DNA of 64,000 nucleotides from Prado023 sp963818445 (GCA_963818445.1 CAWFSG010000017.1:1-64000), one strand, 5' to 3'; shown: positions 56,315-64,000, counted from the stretch's first letter. Notes: generated by a model not told the origin, from the letters alone. Made by a program: numbers and translations.

Positions 56315-57055
56315 ATGCCCACCCGGAGCCTCGCCAGGCAGATCCGCGACGAGTTCCCCGGGGCTGTTCCTGCCACGGAGTTCATCGCCACCTGGCACGA
56401 CCGGTGCGTGTCCGCGGGCTTCGACGCCGACACCTCCCTGCTCGCGGTGGGCACCTGTCGCGACGAGGTGTGCTTCCCCTTCGTCGCCCAGCTCGAGGCC
56501 CTGTGGGGTCCGGCGTTCCAGCTGGGGTCGTTGGGTGGGCTGCTGACGATCGGTCGGACCGGGATCGCGGCCGTCGGGAGCCATGCCCCACGGGAGCCGG
56601 GTGCGCCCGCCCGCTACGTGATCGTGGCCGCGGCGCACATCGGTGTCGACAGCGCCGGCACCTTCGGCTACCTGCGTCGGGAGCACCAGGAGGTGTCCTC
56701 CCGCACGTGCGGGGCGCTGATGGCCTTCCGCGACGAGCTGCTCACCAGCCGGCTGCGCCTGGGGTACGACCCGGTGGACCCCGAGATGAGCCTCCTGCGC
56801 CAGCGCATCCTCACTGCGCTGGTCTACGGGGACATCCCTGAGCCGGTGGAGCTCACCCAGGTCGTCGCGCGGGTCATCGACGAGGATCTGCGCGAGCTGT
56901 TGGGCTGGATCCAGGACGCGTCGGTGCCTGAGCGGGAGGTCCAGACCGCGGTGGTCACCGGCGTGCTGATCCACACGGCGACCCGTGACTGGTTCCAGGC
57001 CCACGGTCCGCGGATCCACAGCACCCTGACCGGGGAGCGCGCGCTGGTGCTGTGA
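56315..57055 (+). CDS. LCIB/C-family beta-carbonic-anhydrase-like protein
   Basis: Protein of 246 residues matching the pattern of the LCIB/C carbonic anhydrase family (limiting CO2-inducible proteins of Chlamydomonas): VGTCRDEVCFPF with CxDE near residue 48, FQLGSLGGLLTIGRTGIAAVGSHAP (family: GGLaGlPfgGktG..A..HHvP), AAHIGVDSAGTFGYLRREHQ (PHIGI) and SSRTCGALMAF (aCGa). These give the two Cys, one His and the Asp/Arg set expected of the zinc site. If active it interconverts CO2 and bicarbonate, which might serve the biotin-dependent carboxylases nearby or purine synthesis. Some family members are inactive, and the Asp/His changes (SHAP rather than HHxP) leave activity open. Confidence 0.75.
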   Translation: MPTRSLARQIRDEFPGAVPATEFIATWHDRCVSAGFDADTSLLAVGTCRDEVCFPFVAQLEALWGPAFQLGSLGGLLTIGRTGIAAVGSHAPREPGAPARYVIVAAAHIGVDSAGTFGYLRREHQEVSSRTCGALMAFRDELLTSRLRLGYDPVDPEMSLLRQRILTALVYGDIPEPVELTQVVARVIDEDLRELLGWIQDASVPEREVQTAVVTGVLIHTATRDWFQAHGPRIHSTLTGERALVL

Positions 57056-57114
57056 GCGCCGGGGGCGTCGTGGTGGGCCAGCCGCGCAGCCGCCGCAGCC
57101 GCCCCCCGCGAAGC

Positions 57115-57915
57115 TCAGGGGCGGCTGATCCCGATGGGGGTGCCGAGCGCCTGTGCCCAGGTCAGGACCTGCGCGCGCAGGTCGTCCGTGTGCTCCAGGG
57201 GGTGGGCCTGTGCCCCGGCGCTCTTGCTCAGCTTGTGGCCGCCCGGGGCGCTCAGGAGTTCGTGATGGTGCAGCGCGACCTCGTGGAAGCCCGGCGCTGG
57301 CAGCAGCCCAGCCAGGTGCAGCTGCAGGGCGGAGGACTCCAGCAGGTCGACCCCGCGCACGATCGCGGTCACGGCGAGGTCCTCATCGGCGACCACGGAG
57401 CCCAGCTGGTAGGCGGGCAGGTCGTCGCGGCGCCAGAGCACGTGGTCACCGGGGTGGCGGGGCAGCCCGCGCTCGGACCCGGCAGGGACCGATATCCGCA
57501 GCGCTGAGCGCCCTGACTCCAGGGCCAGGCCCTGCTGACGGCAGCCCGCCACGCACCGGCCCTCGGCATCCAGATCGTGCCGGGAGCACCGGCACACGAA
57601 GACGATGTCGTGCCCGCCGGCCATCAGCCGATCGCGTGCGTTGCGGAACTGGTCGATCCGGGTGGCCATCGACCACGATGAGTGGAAGTCCGCCGGCCCC
57701 GAGGGGCCGTCGTCGATGTCGATGCCCAGCCAGTCCAGGGTGCGGAACACGTCCTCGAGGTAGGCCGGCCGGGCGCGACCGGTGTCGAAGTCGTCGATGC
57801 GCAGCAGCAGCCGGCCGCTGTGAACGCGCGCGAGCCAGTGCGTGAGCACGAAGTTGACGGCGTTGCCGACGTGCAGGTAGCCACTCGGCGTCGGGGCGAT
57901 CCGGGTGACCAGCAC
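57115..57915 (-). CDS. gluQ: Glutamyl-Q tRNA(Asp) synthetase GluQ
   Basis: Truncated glutamyl-tRNA synthetase paralogue of 266 residues; GluQ attaches glutamate to the queuosine base of tRNA(Asp). It has the class I HIGH-type motif in TPSGYLHVGNAVNF, the KMSKS-type motif KLSKS, and a zinc-finger set CRCSRH...CVAGC at about residues 108-125. The anticodon-binding domain of true GltX is missing. It begins 2 bp after the ABC ATPase ends, so it is at the end of that operon. Whether the organism makes queuosine is not shown here. Confidence 0.85.
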   Translation of the reverse strand: MLVTRIAPTPSGYLHVGNAVNFVLTHWLARVHSGRLLLRIDDFDTGRARPAYLEDVFRTLDWLGIDIDDGPSGPADFHSSWSMATRIDQFRNARDRLMAGGHDIVFVCRCSRHDLDAEGRCVAGCRQQGLALESGRSALRISVPAGSERGLPRHPGDHVLWRRDDLPAYQLGSVVADEDLAVTAIVRGVDLLESSALQLHLAGLLPAPGFHEVALHHHELLSAPGGHKLSKSAGAQAHPLEHTDDLRAQVLTWAQALGTPIGISRP

Positions 57916-57917
57916 CG

Positions 57918-58922
57918 TCAGGCGGGCCGCTCGGCGTCGGTGGGCTCGGGGGAATCGCCCGATCCGGCTGCGCCGGGGAGGGGAGCGGGGCTGCCGGACC
58001 CGGCCTCCGCTGCTGCAGCCTCGCGCTGGGCCCGGGCCTCCTCGGCGACCTGCCGGGCTGCCTCCTCGGCCGCCAGGCGCTCTCGGCGCTTCTTGGCCCG
58101 CAGGCGCTTGCGCTCCTGGGCCTCCTGCTCCGGGTCGTACATCGCCTCGTAGGCGTCCACGACCTCGTTGGCCTCGCCATCCATGACGATCTGGCCCTTC
58201 TCCAGCCAGATCGCCCGGTTGCAGGTCATCCGGACCACGCCCAGGGAGTGCGAGACCAGGAACACCGTGCCCGCCTCGTCGCGCAGCTGCATGATCCGCT
58301 TCTCGCTGCGTCGGCGGAACTCGGCGTCGCCGGTGGCCAGTGCCTCGTCGATCATCAGGATCTCGTGGCTCATCGAGGCCGCGATCGCGAACCGCAGACG
58401 GGCCGCCATGCCCGAGGAGTACGCGGTCATGGGCAGGCTGATGAACTCGCCGAGGTCGGCGAACTCCACGATCCAGTCCCGCCTGGCCAGCGCCTGCTCG
58501 CGGGTCATGCCCATCGCCATGCAGCCGAGCAGGATGTTTCGCTCGCCGGAGAGGTCGCGCATCAGGGCCGCGTTCACGCCCAGCAGCGAGGGCTTGCCGG
58601 AGGTGTAGACCGCGCCCGTCTCTGCGGGGAGCAGGCCCGCGATGGCGCGCAGGAGGGTGGACTTGCCCGACCCGTTGCGGCCGATCAGCGCGATGGCGTC
58701 ACCCTCACGCGCGACGAACGAGACACCCCGGATGGCATGGACCCGCCGGTGGACCTCCCCGCGGCCCTGACCGCGCAGCAGCTTGCGCGCCGAGACGGCC
58801 GCCGAGGACGAACCGCCCTGCGACATGACCTTGTAGACGACGTTCAGGTCGTCGACGACGACCGTCGGGGCCCTCTCGTCGACGGGTGCCGGCGCGGGCA
58901 CAGTCACATCGTGCTCAGCCAC
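57918..58922 (-). CDS. Polysaccharide/teichoic acid ABC exporter, ATP-binding protein (Wzt/TagH type)
   Basis: ATPase of 334 residues energising export of a lipid-linked glycan. Walker A IGRNGSGKST, the Wzt-like signature YSSGMAARLRFAIA, Walker B LMIDEALATGDAEFRRR and the switch His in FLVSHSLGVV are all visible. The N-terminal YKVMSQGGSSSAAVSARKLL region with the basic VHRRVHAIRGVSF is typical of TagH. The C-terminus is a charged Glu/Arg/Ala-rich helix (KRLRAKKRRERLAAEEAA) rather than a carbohydrate-binding domain, so recognition of a capped glycan is unlikely. It overlaps the permease gene by 8 bp. Confidence 0.9.
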   Translation of the reverse strand: MAEHDVTVPAPAPVDERAPTVVVDDLNVVYKVMSQGGSSSAAVSARKLLRGQGRGEVHRRVHAIRGVSFVAREGDAIALIGRNGSGKSTLLRAIAGLLPAETGAVYTSGKPSLLGVNAALMRDLSGERNILLGCMAMGMTREQALARRDWIVEFADLGEFISLPMTAYSSGMAARLRFAIAASMSHEILMIDEALATGDAEFRRRSEKRIMQLRDEAGTVFLVSHSLGVVRMTCNRAIWLEKGQIVMDGEANEVVDAYEAMYDPEQEAQERKRLRAKKRRERLAAEEAARQVAEEARAQREAAAAEAGSGSPAPLPGAAGSGDSPEPTDAERPA

Positions 58923-59808
58923 GGGCGTAGGACTCCTCGGCGCGGTAGAACACGAAGAAGCCGACGAGCAGGGTCCCGACCCCCCAGGCCGCCGCGTACC
59001 ACCAGAGGAAGCCCGGCGCCGAGTGGCTGGTCATCAGCGACACGCGCACGAGCTCGATGTAGACCGTCGCCGGGTTGGCGAACAGCAGGTCGCGGACCCA
59101 CGCGGGTGCGGACTCGGTGAACACGTAGATGCTGTAGAAGACCCCGGACAGGTATCGCCAGGTGGTCATCACGAAGGGGATGAGCTGGGTGACGTCCTGG
59201 CTGGCCGCCGTCCAGCGGGCGACGATCATGCACAGCCCGGCGTTGAACATCGTCTGCAGGAGCATCACCGGGATCAGCCCCAGCCAGTGCCAGGTGATCG
59301 GCTCCCCGGTGAGGAAGACGATGCCGCACAGGATGATCAGCGAGACGATCTGCTGCTGGACCTCCTGGACGATCACGGCCAGGGGCAGCACCGCACGCGG
59401 GAAGTGGATGGCGCGGATCAGCGAGCGGTTGTTCGCGATCGCCTTGGCCCCGCCGGTGACGGCACGCTGGGTGTAGGTGAAGGTGAAGACGCCGGCCACC
59501 AGGAAGGCCACGTAGTTGTCGATCCCCTTGCTCGTCTTGAGCAGGACGCCGAAGACGAAGAAGTACACGATCGCATTGAGGATCGGGGCGAGCACCTGCC
59601 AGAAGCGGCCCAGGACCGTGTCGGAGTACTGGGCGGTGTTCCGGCTGCTGGCCATCGAGATGATGAAGTCCCGCCGGGTCCACAGCTCGCGGACGTAGCT
59701 GCGGATCGGCTGCCGCGCGGAGCTGGAGGTCAGGCCCCACTCGTCGGCGAGGGCGCGCAGGTCCTGGCCGTCGGGCGCCGGAAGCGGTCCCGGCGTGGAT
59801 GTGGACAT
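58915..59808 (-). CDS. Polysaccharide/teichoic acid ABC exporter, permease (Wzm/TagG type)
   Basis: Membrane permease of 297 residues, ABC-2 family, with about six helices: ILNAIVYFFVFGVLL, AFLVAGVFTFTYTQ, QQIVSLIILCGIVFL, LIPVMLLQTMFNAGLCMIVA and FLWWYAAAWGVGTLLVGFFVFY. The N-terminal RELWTRRDFIISMASSRNTAQYSDTVLGRFWQVLAPI is highly typical of TagG/Wzm, with the amphipathic interface helix before helix one. GGAG precedes the ATG at 59808. With the ATPase it exports a cell-envelope polymer; the TagE-like transferase at 47206 could belong to the same pathway. Confidence 0.9.
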   Translation of the reverse strand: MSTSTPGPLPAPDGQDLRALADEWGLTSSSARQPIRSYVRELWTRRDFIISMASSRNTAQYSDTVLGRFWQVLAPILNAIVYFFVFGVLLKTSKGIDNYVAFLVAGVFTFTYTQRAVTGGAKAIANNRSLIRAIHFPRAVLPLAVIVQEVQQQIVSLIILCGIVFLTGEPITWHWLGLIPVMLLQTMFNAGLCMIVARWTAASQDVTQLIPFVMTTWRYLSGVFYSIYVFTESAPAWVRDLLFANPATVYIELVRVSLMTSHSAPGFLWWYAAAWGVGTLLVGFFVFYRAEESYARG

Positions 59809-59867
59809 CGGTGCTCCTACTCGCCCTGACCCAACACGCGCCCACGATAGTGCCGACCGGCTGCCGA

Positions 59868-59873
59868 TAGTGT
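59868..59873 (+). promoter_or_regulatory. -10 element for purK (leaderless)
   Basis: TAGTGT followed by 7 nt and the GTG at 59881. The octamer CGATAGTG that contains its first part also occurs 20 bp upstream at 59845-59852; on the minus strand this copy reads CACTAT and may serve the divergent exporter gene. Confidence 0.45.
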
Positions 59874-59880
59874 TCTGTCC

Positions 59881-61084
59881 GTGGCGCACAGTGCTCAGGA
59901 CCCACCCGGAACCCGGGCCGGGCCCACGCCTGCCCCGGGGTTCCCGGTCGTCGGGATGATCGGCGGCGGGCAGCTGGCCCGGATGACCCAGGAGGCGGCC
60001 CTGGCCCTCGGCGTCGGCCTGCGCGTCCTGGCTGCTGGCCCCACGGAGTCCGCGGCGCGCGGCGGTGGCGACATCCGCTGGGGCGCCCACGACGACCCGG
60101 AGGCCGTGGCGGCCTTCGCCCAGGGCTGCGACGTCGTGACCTTCGACCACGAGCACGTCCCCGCGCCGATCCTCGCGGCACTGGTCGACGCTGGGCTGAC
60201 GGTGCGGCCGGGTCCGGCAGCCCTGGCCCACGCCCAGGACAAGGTTCACATGCGCACCGCGATCAGCGCGGCCGGGGTGCCGTGCCCGGCGTGGTCCGTG
60301 GTGACCTCGCCCGAGGATGTCGCGGCCTTCGCCGGGGTGAACGCCTGGCCGGTGGTGCTCAAGGTGTCCCGGGGCGGCTACGACGGTCGCGGGGTCTGGG
60401 TGGTCGACGGCCCGGACGACGCCGCATCGGTGATGTCCGGGAACCCGCTGGCGCCCGGCGTCGAGTGGCTCGTCGAGTCATACGTGCCGTTCACCCGTGA
60501 GCTCGCCGCACAGGTGGCGCGATCCCCGTCCGGGCAGGCCGCGGTGTACCCGGTGGTGCGGACGGTCCAGACCGACGGGATCTGCACGGAGGTCGTGGCC
60601 CCGTGCCCGGGCCTGACCGACGAGCACGCGCTGGCCGCACAGCAGGTCGCCCTGAAGATCGCCGAGGCCCTCGATGTGGTGGGGATGCTCGCCGTCGAGC
60701 TGTTCGACACCCCGGACGGGGTGCTGGTCAACGAGCTGGCGATGCGCCCCCACAACAGCGGCCACTGGACGCATCGAGGGCGCGGTCACCAGCCAGTTCG
60801 AGAACCACCTGCGCGCGGTGCTCGACCTGCCGTTGGGTTCACCGGCCGCCCGCTCGCCGTACACGGTGATGGTCAACGTCCTCGGGGGCGAGTACCCGGA
60901 CATGTACCGCGCCTACCGGCACGTGATGGCGCGTGATCCGGGGCTGAAGGTCCACATGTACGGCAAGGATGTCCGCCCCGGGCGCAAGATCGGCCACGTC
61001 ACGGTCTCCGGCGACGACCTCGAGTCCCTGCTCGCCCGGGCCCACCACGCGGCCGACTACCTGACGGGAGTGATCGATGAGTGA
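59881..61084 (+). CDS. purK: N5-carboxyaminoimidazole ribonucleotide synthase PurK, one frame break
   Basis: ATP-grasp enzyme, 400 residues if repaired, converting AIR plus bicarbonate to N5-CAIR in purine synthesis. Motifs: VGMIGGGQLARMTQEAAL, DVVTFDHEHVP (ExEHV type), KVHMRTAISAAGVPCP, VVLKVSRGGYDGRGV, and LFDTPDGVLVNELAMRPHNSGHWT; after one extra base at about 60772 the frame continues IEGAVTSQFENHLRAVLDLPLG. The break falls inside the conserved RPHNSGHWTIEGAxxSQFE segment, which shows that the two parts belong together. The stop overlaps purE by 8 bp. Confidence 0.9.
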
Positions 61085-61592
61085 GCGCCTTGTGTCCCCG
61101 GCCCAGGTGGGGGTCGTCATGGGGTCCGACTCCGACTGGGTGGTGATGGCCGACGCCGCGCAGGTCCTGCGCGACTTCGGGGTTCCCCACGAGGTGGACG
61201 TCGTGTCCGCCCACCGGATGCCCGAGGACATGATCGAGTACGGGAGGTCGGCTGCCGAGCGCGGGCTGAAGGTGATCATCGCCGGCGCCGGAGGGGCTGC
61301 GCACCTGCCGGGGATGCTCGCGTCGGTGACCTCGATCCCGGTCATCGGCGTCCCTGTTCCGCTGCCGATGCTCGACGGGATGGACTCGCTGCTGTCGATC
61401 GTGCAGATGCCCTCCGGGGTGCCGGTGGCAACCGTCGGGATCGGCCAGGCGCGCAACGCCGGCCTCCTGGCGGTGCGGATCCTGGGGGTGGCCGAACCGC
61501 GGCTCTGGCCCGACATGGACGCCTTCCGGGCCGGGCTGCGCGACGCGGCGCGGGCCAAGGGCGAGCGCCTGCGCGAGGAGTTCGGCAGCTGA
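61077..61592 (+). CDS. purE: N5-carboxyaminoimidazole ribonucleotide mutase PurE
   Basis: Class I PurE of 171 residues, moving the carboxyl group of N5-CAIR to carbon 4 to give CAIR. It has VGVVMGSDSDWVVM, EVDVVSAHRMPEDM with the catalytic His, IIAGAGGAAHLPGM, VIGVPVP and GVPVATVGIGQARNAGLLAVRIL. The upstream neighbour purK is its partner, overlapping by 8 bp. It ends convergently only 8 bp from the DUF47 gene, with a hairpin spanning both stops. Confidence 0.95.
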   Translation: MSERLVSPAQVGVVMGSDSDWVVMADAAQVLRDFGVPHEVDVVSAHRMPEDMIEYGRSAAERGLKVIIAGAGGAAHLPGMLASVTSIPVIGVPVPLPMLDGMDSLLSIVQMPSGVPVATVGIGQARNAGLLAVRILGVAEPRLWPDMDAFRAGLRDAARAKGERLREEFGS

Positions 61593-61605
61593 CGCCGACG
61601 TCAGC
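61588..61605. terminator. Hairpin spanning both stop codons of convergent purE and DUF47 genes
   Basis: GCTGACG-CCGA-CGTCAGC is a perfect 7-bp stem with a 4-base loop. Each arm contains the stop codon of one of the two convergent genes. Confidence 0.4.
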
Positions 61606-62209
61606 CCTCCTTGACCACCGCGTACCAGACACGCTCGGCGACGGTTGCCAGGCGCTCGCCGGCTTCCAGGACGCGCCGGTAGAGCTCGCGCATGGACATT
61701 GCGTGCCGCAGGTCGACCACGGACATCAGGTCGCGCATCGCCTGGCGGTACACCTTCTCCATCCGCCGTTCGGCCGCCAGGGCGGCATCGGCCTCGCCGG
61801 TGGCGATGTCGCCGTCTCCGGTGAGGTGGTCCAGGGCGATCCGGAGGTGACCCACCCCCTCGGCGAGGTCGTCGGCCATCGCGGCCACAGAGGCGTCCGG
61901 CGCGACGCCCAGGGCGTCGGCCTCGCGAACGATGTTCTTCGCCGCGTTGAGCACCGAGTCGAGGAGCTCGGAGAGGCTGTACAGGTCCTCCTGGTCGACA
62001 GGGGTGCTGAACGCGTGGCGCAGCTGGGTCTGCAACTCGCGGCGCACGCGGTCGGCCTCGTGCTCGGCAGAGCGGACCGCGGTCTCCTGGTCGGCGTCAC
62101 CATGTGCCCAGGCAGCGAACGCGGCGATCCCGGTCACGGTGGTGTCCGCCTGGGCGGCCAGCGTGCCCAGGACGTCGGGAGTCTCGGGCAGGAACCAGTG
62201 CGACCTCAT
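61601..62209 (-). CDS. DUF47-family (PhoU-like) regulator of PiT transporter
   Basis: Helical cytoplasmic protein of 202 residues that usually pairs with a PiT permease and tunes phosphate uptake. Long amphipathic helices (EHEADRVRRELQTQLRHAFSTP, DQEDLYSLSELLDSVLNAAKNIVREADAL) carry the metal-binding pattern of the DUF47/PhoU family (ExxxD motifs) including HEADR and DREDI-like DQEDL. The ATG at 62209 overlaps the PiT stop (TGATG), so permease and regulator are translated together. The C-terminal part includes a second helical pair (RRVLEAGERLATVAERVWYAVV). Confidence 0.9.
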   Translation of the reverse strand: MRSHWFLPETPDVLGTLAAQADTTVTGIAAFAAWAHGDADQETAVRSAEHEADRVRRELQTQLRHAFSTPVDQEDLYSLSELLDSVLNAAKNIVREADALGVAPDASVAAMADDLAEGVGHLRIALDHLTGDGDIATGEADAALAAERRMEKVYRQAMRDLMSVVDLRHAMSMRELYRRVLEAGERLATVAERVWYAVVKEG

Positions 62210-63219
62210 CAGATGACCCCTTCCAGGAGGGCGACGGCTGCGGCCATGGCGGCACAACCGGGCATCGTCACGACCCACGCGAGCAGGATCTCGCGAACGA
62301 CCGGCCAGCGGACGTGCCGCCTGCGCCGGGCGGCACCGACGCCCACGACCGAGGATGCCACCACGTGCGTGGTGCTGACCGGGGCGCCCAGCATCGCGGC
62401 GCCGCCGATCACCAGGGTGCTGGACCCCTGGCTGGCCAGGCCGTCGAGCGGCCTGATGCGGTAGATCCCTCGACCCAGGGTCCGCACGATCCGCCAGCCG
62501 CCCAGTGCCGTGCCGAACGTCATCGCGGCGGCGCAGGCCACCTTGACCCACAGCGGGACCACGAACGACGACAGGGCCCCGGCAGCGACGAGTGCGAGCG
62601 TGATCAGGCCCATCGTCTTCTGGGCGTCGTTGGTGCCGTGCGCGAAGGCCAGCGCCGCGGACGTGCCCCACTGGCCCTTCTTGAGCGGGCCCGTCACGCG
62701 TTGGTCGGCGCGGCGCAGCGCGCGGCGGGCGGAGGCCTCCATGAGCCAACCGGCGAGGGCGCCGATCACGGGGGAGATCGCCAGCGCGACCAGCACGCCT
62801 GCGACGCCGACCGGTCGCCATCCCTCGAACCCGCCCCAGTTGACCGACGCGGTTCCGCCGATCACCAGGGCCGCGCCGACCAGGCCACCGACAAGGGCGT
62901 GCGAGGACGACGACGGCAGGCCGACCCGCCACGTCAGCAGGTTCCAGGTGACTGCGGCGACCAGCGCGGCGAGCAGGATCCCGAGGATGTCGTCAGTGCC
63001 CACCTCGATCAGGCCTCCGACGGTGTCGGCCACGGCCGTGCCCGCGATGATCGGCCCGAGCAGGGTGAAGACCGTGGTCACGACCAGCGCCTGCCGCGGA
63101 GTCATCGCGCGCGTGGCCACGGGTGCGGCCAGTGAGTTCGACGAGTCGTGGAACCCGTTGGTCAGGTCGAAGGCCAGCGCCAGGAGGACGACGACCACCA
63201 GCCCCAGTGACAGGTCCAC
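62209..63219 (-). CDS. pit: PiT-family inorganic phosphate permease
   Basis: Low-affinity phosphate (metal-phosphate/proton) transporter with about ten helices. The two PiT signature regions are visible: AFDLTNGFHDSSNSLA near the N-terminus and FAHGTNDAQKTMG in the second half, plus GLPSSSSHALVGG and GAPVSTTHVVASS. I prefer the GTG at 63219 (336 residues): it gives the usual PiT N-terminus directly before the first helix and has CACTAT six bases upstream. A GTG at 63297 would add 26 polar residues and lacks a ribosome-binding site. It is coupled to the DUF47 regulator and follows the UDP-glucose dehydrogenase on the same strand. Confidence 0.9.
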   Translation of the reverse strand: MDLSLGLVVVVLLALAFDLTNGFHDSSNSLAAPVATRAMTPRQALVVTTVFTLLGPIIAGTAVADTVGGLIEVGTDDILGILLAALVAAVTWNLLTWRVGLPSSSSHALVGGLVGAALVIGGTASVNWGGFEGWRPVGVAGVLVALAISPVIGALAGWLMEASARRALRRADQRVTGPLKKGQWGTSAALAFAHGTNDAQKTMGLITLALVAAGALSSFVVPLWVKVACAAAMTFGTALGGWRIVRTLGRGIYRIRPLDGLASQGSSTLVIGGAAMLGAPVSTTHVVASSVVGVGAARRRRHVRWPVVREILLAWVVTMPGCAAMAAAVALLEGVI

Positions 63220-63258
63220 AACTCCATAGTGCGCCGTGCCCGGCCCCGTAGTGGTGGT

Positions 63259-63297
63259 GTGAACGATCTCGACGATCGGATGGTCGGAATCGTTCAC
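63259..63297 (-). promoter_or_regulatory. Inverted repeat upstream of pit (possible phosphate-regulated operator)
   Basis: GTGAACGAT (63259-63267) and ATCGTTCAC (63289-63297) form a perfect 9-bp inverted repeat with a 21-bp spacer. GTTCAC is also the core of actinobacterial PHO boxes, though those are direct repeats about 11 bp apart, so PhoP binding is a guess. Confidence 0.3.
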
Positions 63298-63312
63298 ATC
63301 GACGCGAACGTG

Positions 63313-64000
63313 TCAGGCGTTGGGTCGCCCCAGGCCGCGATAGGTCCAGCCCGCGGCGCGCCACCGGGCGATGTCCAGGCAGTTGCGGCCGTCGAGGATC
63401 GAGGCGGTGGTGGGCAGGTCCACCACCGTGGCCGGGTCGAGGTCGGTGTAGTCGCGCCACTCGGTGAGCAGGAGCACGAGGTCCGCGCCGGTGAGGGCCT
63501 CGCGGACGTCCATGGCGTAGGCCATCTTGGGGTAGGCCGCCCGGGCGTTGGCCATGGCCTGGGGGTCGTGGACGACCACGTCGCCACCGGCGGTGTAGAT
63601 CGCGGCGGCGATGTCCAGCGCCGGCGAGTCGCGCACGTCATCGGAGTCCGGCTTGAACGCGGCGCCGAGCACGGCGATCCGCTTGCCGACGAACCGGCCG
63701 CCGACGAGCTCGCGAGCCAGTGCCACGGTCGAGGTGCGGCGGCGGGTGTTGATCCCGTCGACGTCGCGCAGGAAGCTCAGGGCGTCCGAGACGCCGAGCT
63801 CGCCGGCACGGGCCATGAACGCTCGGATGTCCTTGGGCAGGCAGCCACCACCGAATCCGATGCCGGCCCGCAGGAACTTCGACCCGATCCGCTCGTCGTA
63901 CCCGATGGCCTCGGCCAGCTGGGTGACGTCCGCGCCGGTCGCCTCGCACACCTCGGCCATCGCGTTGATGAACGAGATCTTGGTCGCCAGGAAGCTGTTG
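63313..64000 (-). CDS. ugd: UDP-glucose 6-dehydrogenase, C-terminal part (partial)
   Basis: The frame is open to the window edge and lacks its N-terminal NAD domain. About 229 residues remain. FLATKISFINAMAEVCEATGADV and FLRAGIGFGGGCLPKDIRAF contain the catalytic Cys (GGCLPKD) and Lys of UDP-glucose/GDP-mannose dehydrogenases; the C-terminal UDP-binding domain has VLGAAFKPDSDDVRDSPALDIA and LLLTEWRDYTDLD. The enzyme oxidises UDP-glucose to UDP-glucuronate for envelope polysaccharides. The lone GFGGGCLPKD and length favour UDP-glucose over GDP-mannose as substrate. Its stop lies 93 bp from the preferred pit start. Confidence 0.92.
   Translation of the reverse strand, partial: NSFLATKISFINAMAEVCEATGADVTQLAEAIGYDERIGSKFLRAGIGFGGGCLPKDIRAFMARAGELGVSDALSFLRDVDGINTRRRTSTVALARELVGGRFVGKRIAVLGAAFKPDSDDVRDSPALDIAAAIYTAGGDVVVHDPQAMANARAAYPKMAYAMDVREALTGADLVLLLTEWRDYTDLDPATVVDLPTTASILDGRNCLDIARWRAAGWTYRGLGRPNA

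Overview
This is a high-GC, gene-dense chromosomal segment of an actinobacterium. Evidence: GTG and ATG starts, ATGA/GTGA overlaps, an acyl-CoA carboxylase with an epsilon subunit, biotin carboxylase fused to the biotin carrier, an LpdA-type flavoprotein, and gene neighbourhoods (sdhCDAB near cdd/add/punA/pmm; accBC-maf-accE-accD-birA; purK-purE near a GtrA gene and an acyl-CoA dehydrogenase) that recur around Rv3274c-Rv3319 of Mycobacterium tuberculosis. The species cannot be named from sequence alone. I see no rRNA, tRNA, CRISPR array, prophage or insertion sequence.

Layout. 1-3269: polyamine ABC importer (end of potA, potD, potB, potC). 3331-7887: RpiB-like isomerase, divergent from a fructose operon (DeoR regulator, 1-phosphofructokinase, PTS IIABC with six frame breaks). 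8111-13016: D,D-carboxypeptidase and succinate dehydrogenase sdhCDAB. 13203-14546: accessory AbiEi/DUF559-like gene bracketed by two inverted copies of a ~50-bp palindromic repeat. 14614-16182: methylmalonyl-CoA mutase large subunit lacking a B12 domain. 16386-29432: nucleoside uptake and breakdown (BMP-family ABC importer, cytidine deaminase, transketolase, adenosine deaminase, uridine-kinase-like protein, deoC, purine nucleoside phosphorylase, phosphosugar mutase). 29510-38765: unknown membrane protein, GGCT, GNAT, a membrane-anchored GH5 glycosidase, LpdA-like flavoprotein, tyrosine phosphatase, glycogen debranching enzyme. 38814-43665: hydrogenase maturation hypF, fused hypC-hypD, hypE, without hydrogenase subunits. 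43704-44537: glutamine amidotransferase. 44662-53439: accBC, maf, TagE-like glycosyltransferase, accE, accD, birA, class III cyclase. 53496-61592: GtrA, acyl-CoA dehydrogenase, aldose epimerase, LCIB-type carbonic anhydrase homologue, GluQ, Wzm/Wzt-type exporter, purK, purE. 61601-64000: DUF47/PiT phosphate pair and the end of a UDP-glucose dehydrogenase.

Two features cut across the window. First, at least ten genes have a hexamer of TANNNT type ending 6-7 nt before the start codon, implying leaderless mRNAs. Second, about ten genes carry single-base frame breaks, mostly one inserted base, with coding sense restored at once. These look more like sequence errors than gene decay, so frameshifted genes are reported as whole genes with break positions.

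Functionally the segment is mostly core metabolism: polyamine, fructose and nucleoside import, pentose and purine metabolism, TCA respiration, acyl-CoA carboxylation, envelope glycan export and phosphate uptake. The least ordinary parts are the repeat-flanked accessory gene, the membrane-GH5 fusion, the HypC-HypD fusion, the LCIB homologue and the periodic repeat at 44564-44660.
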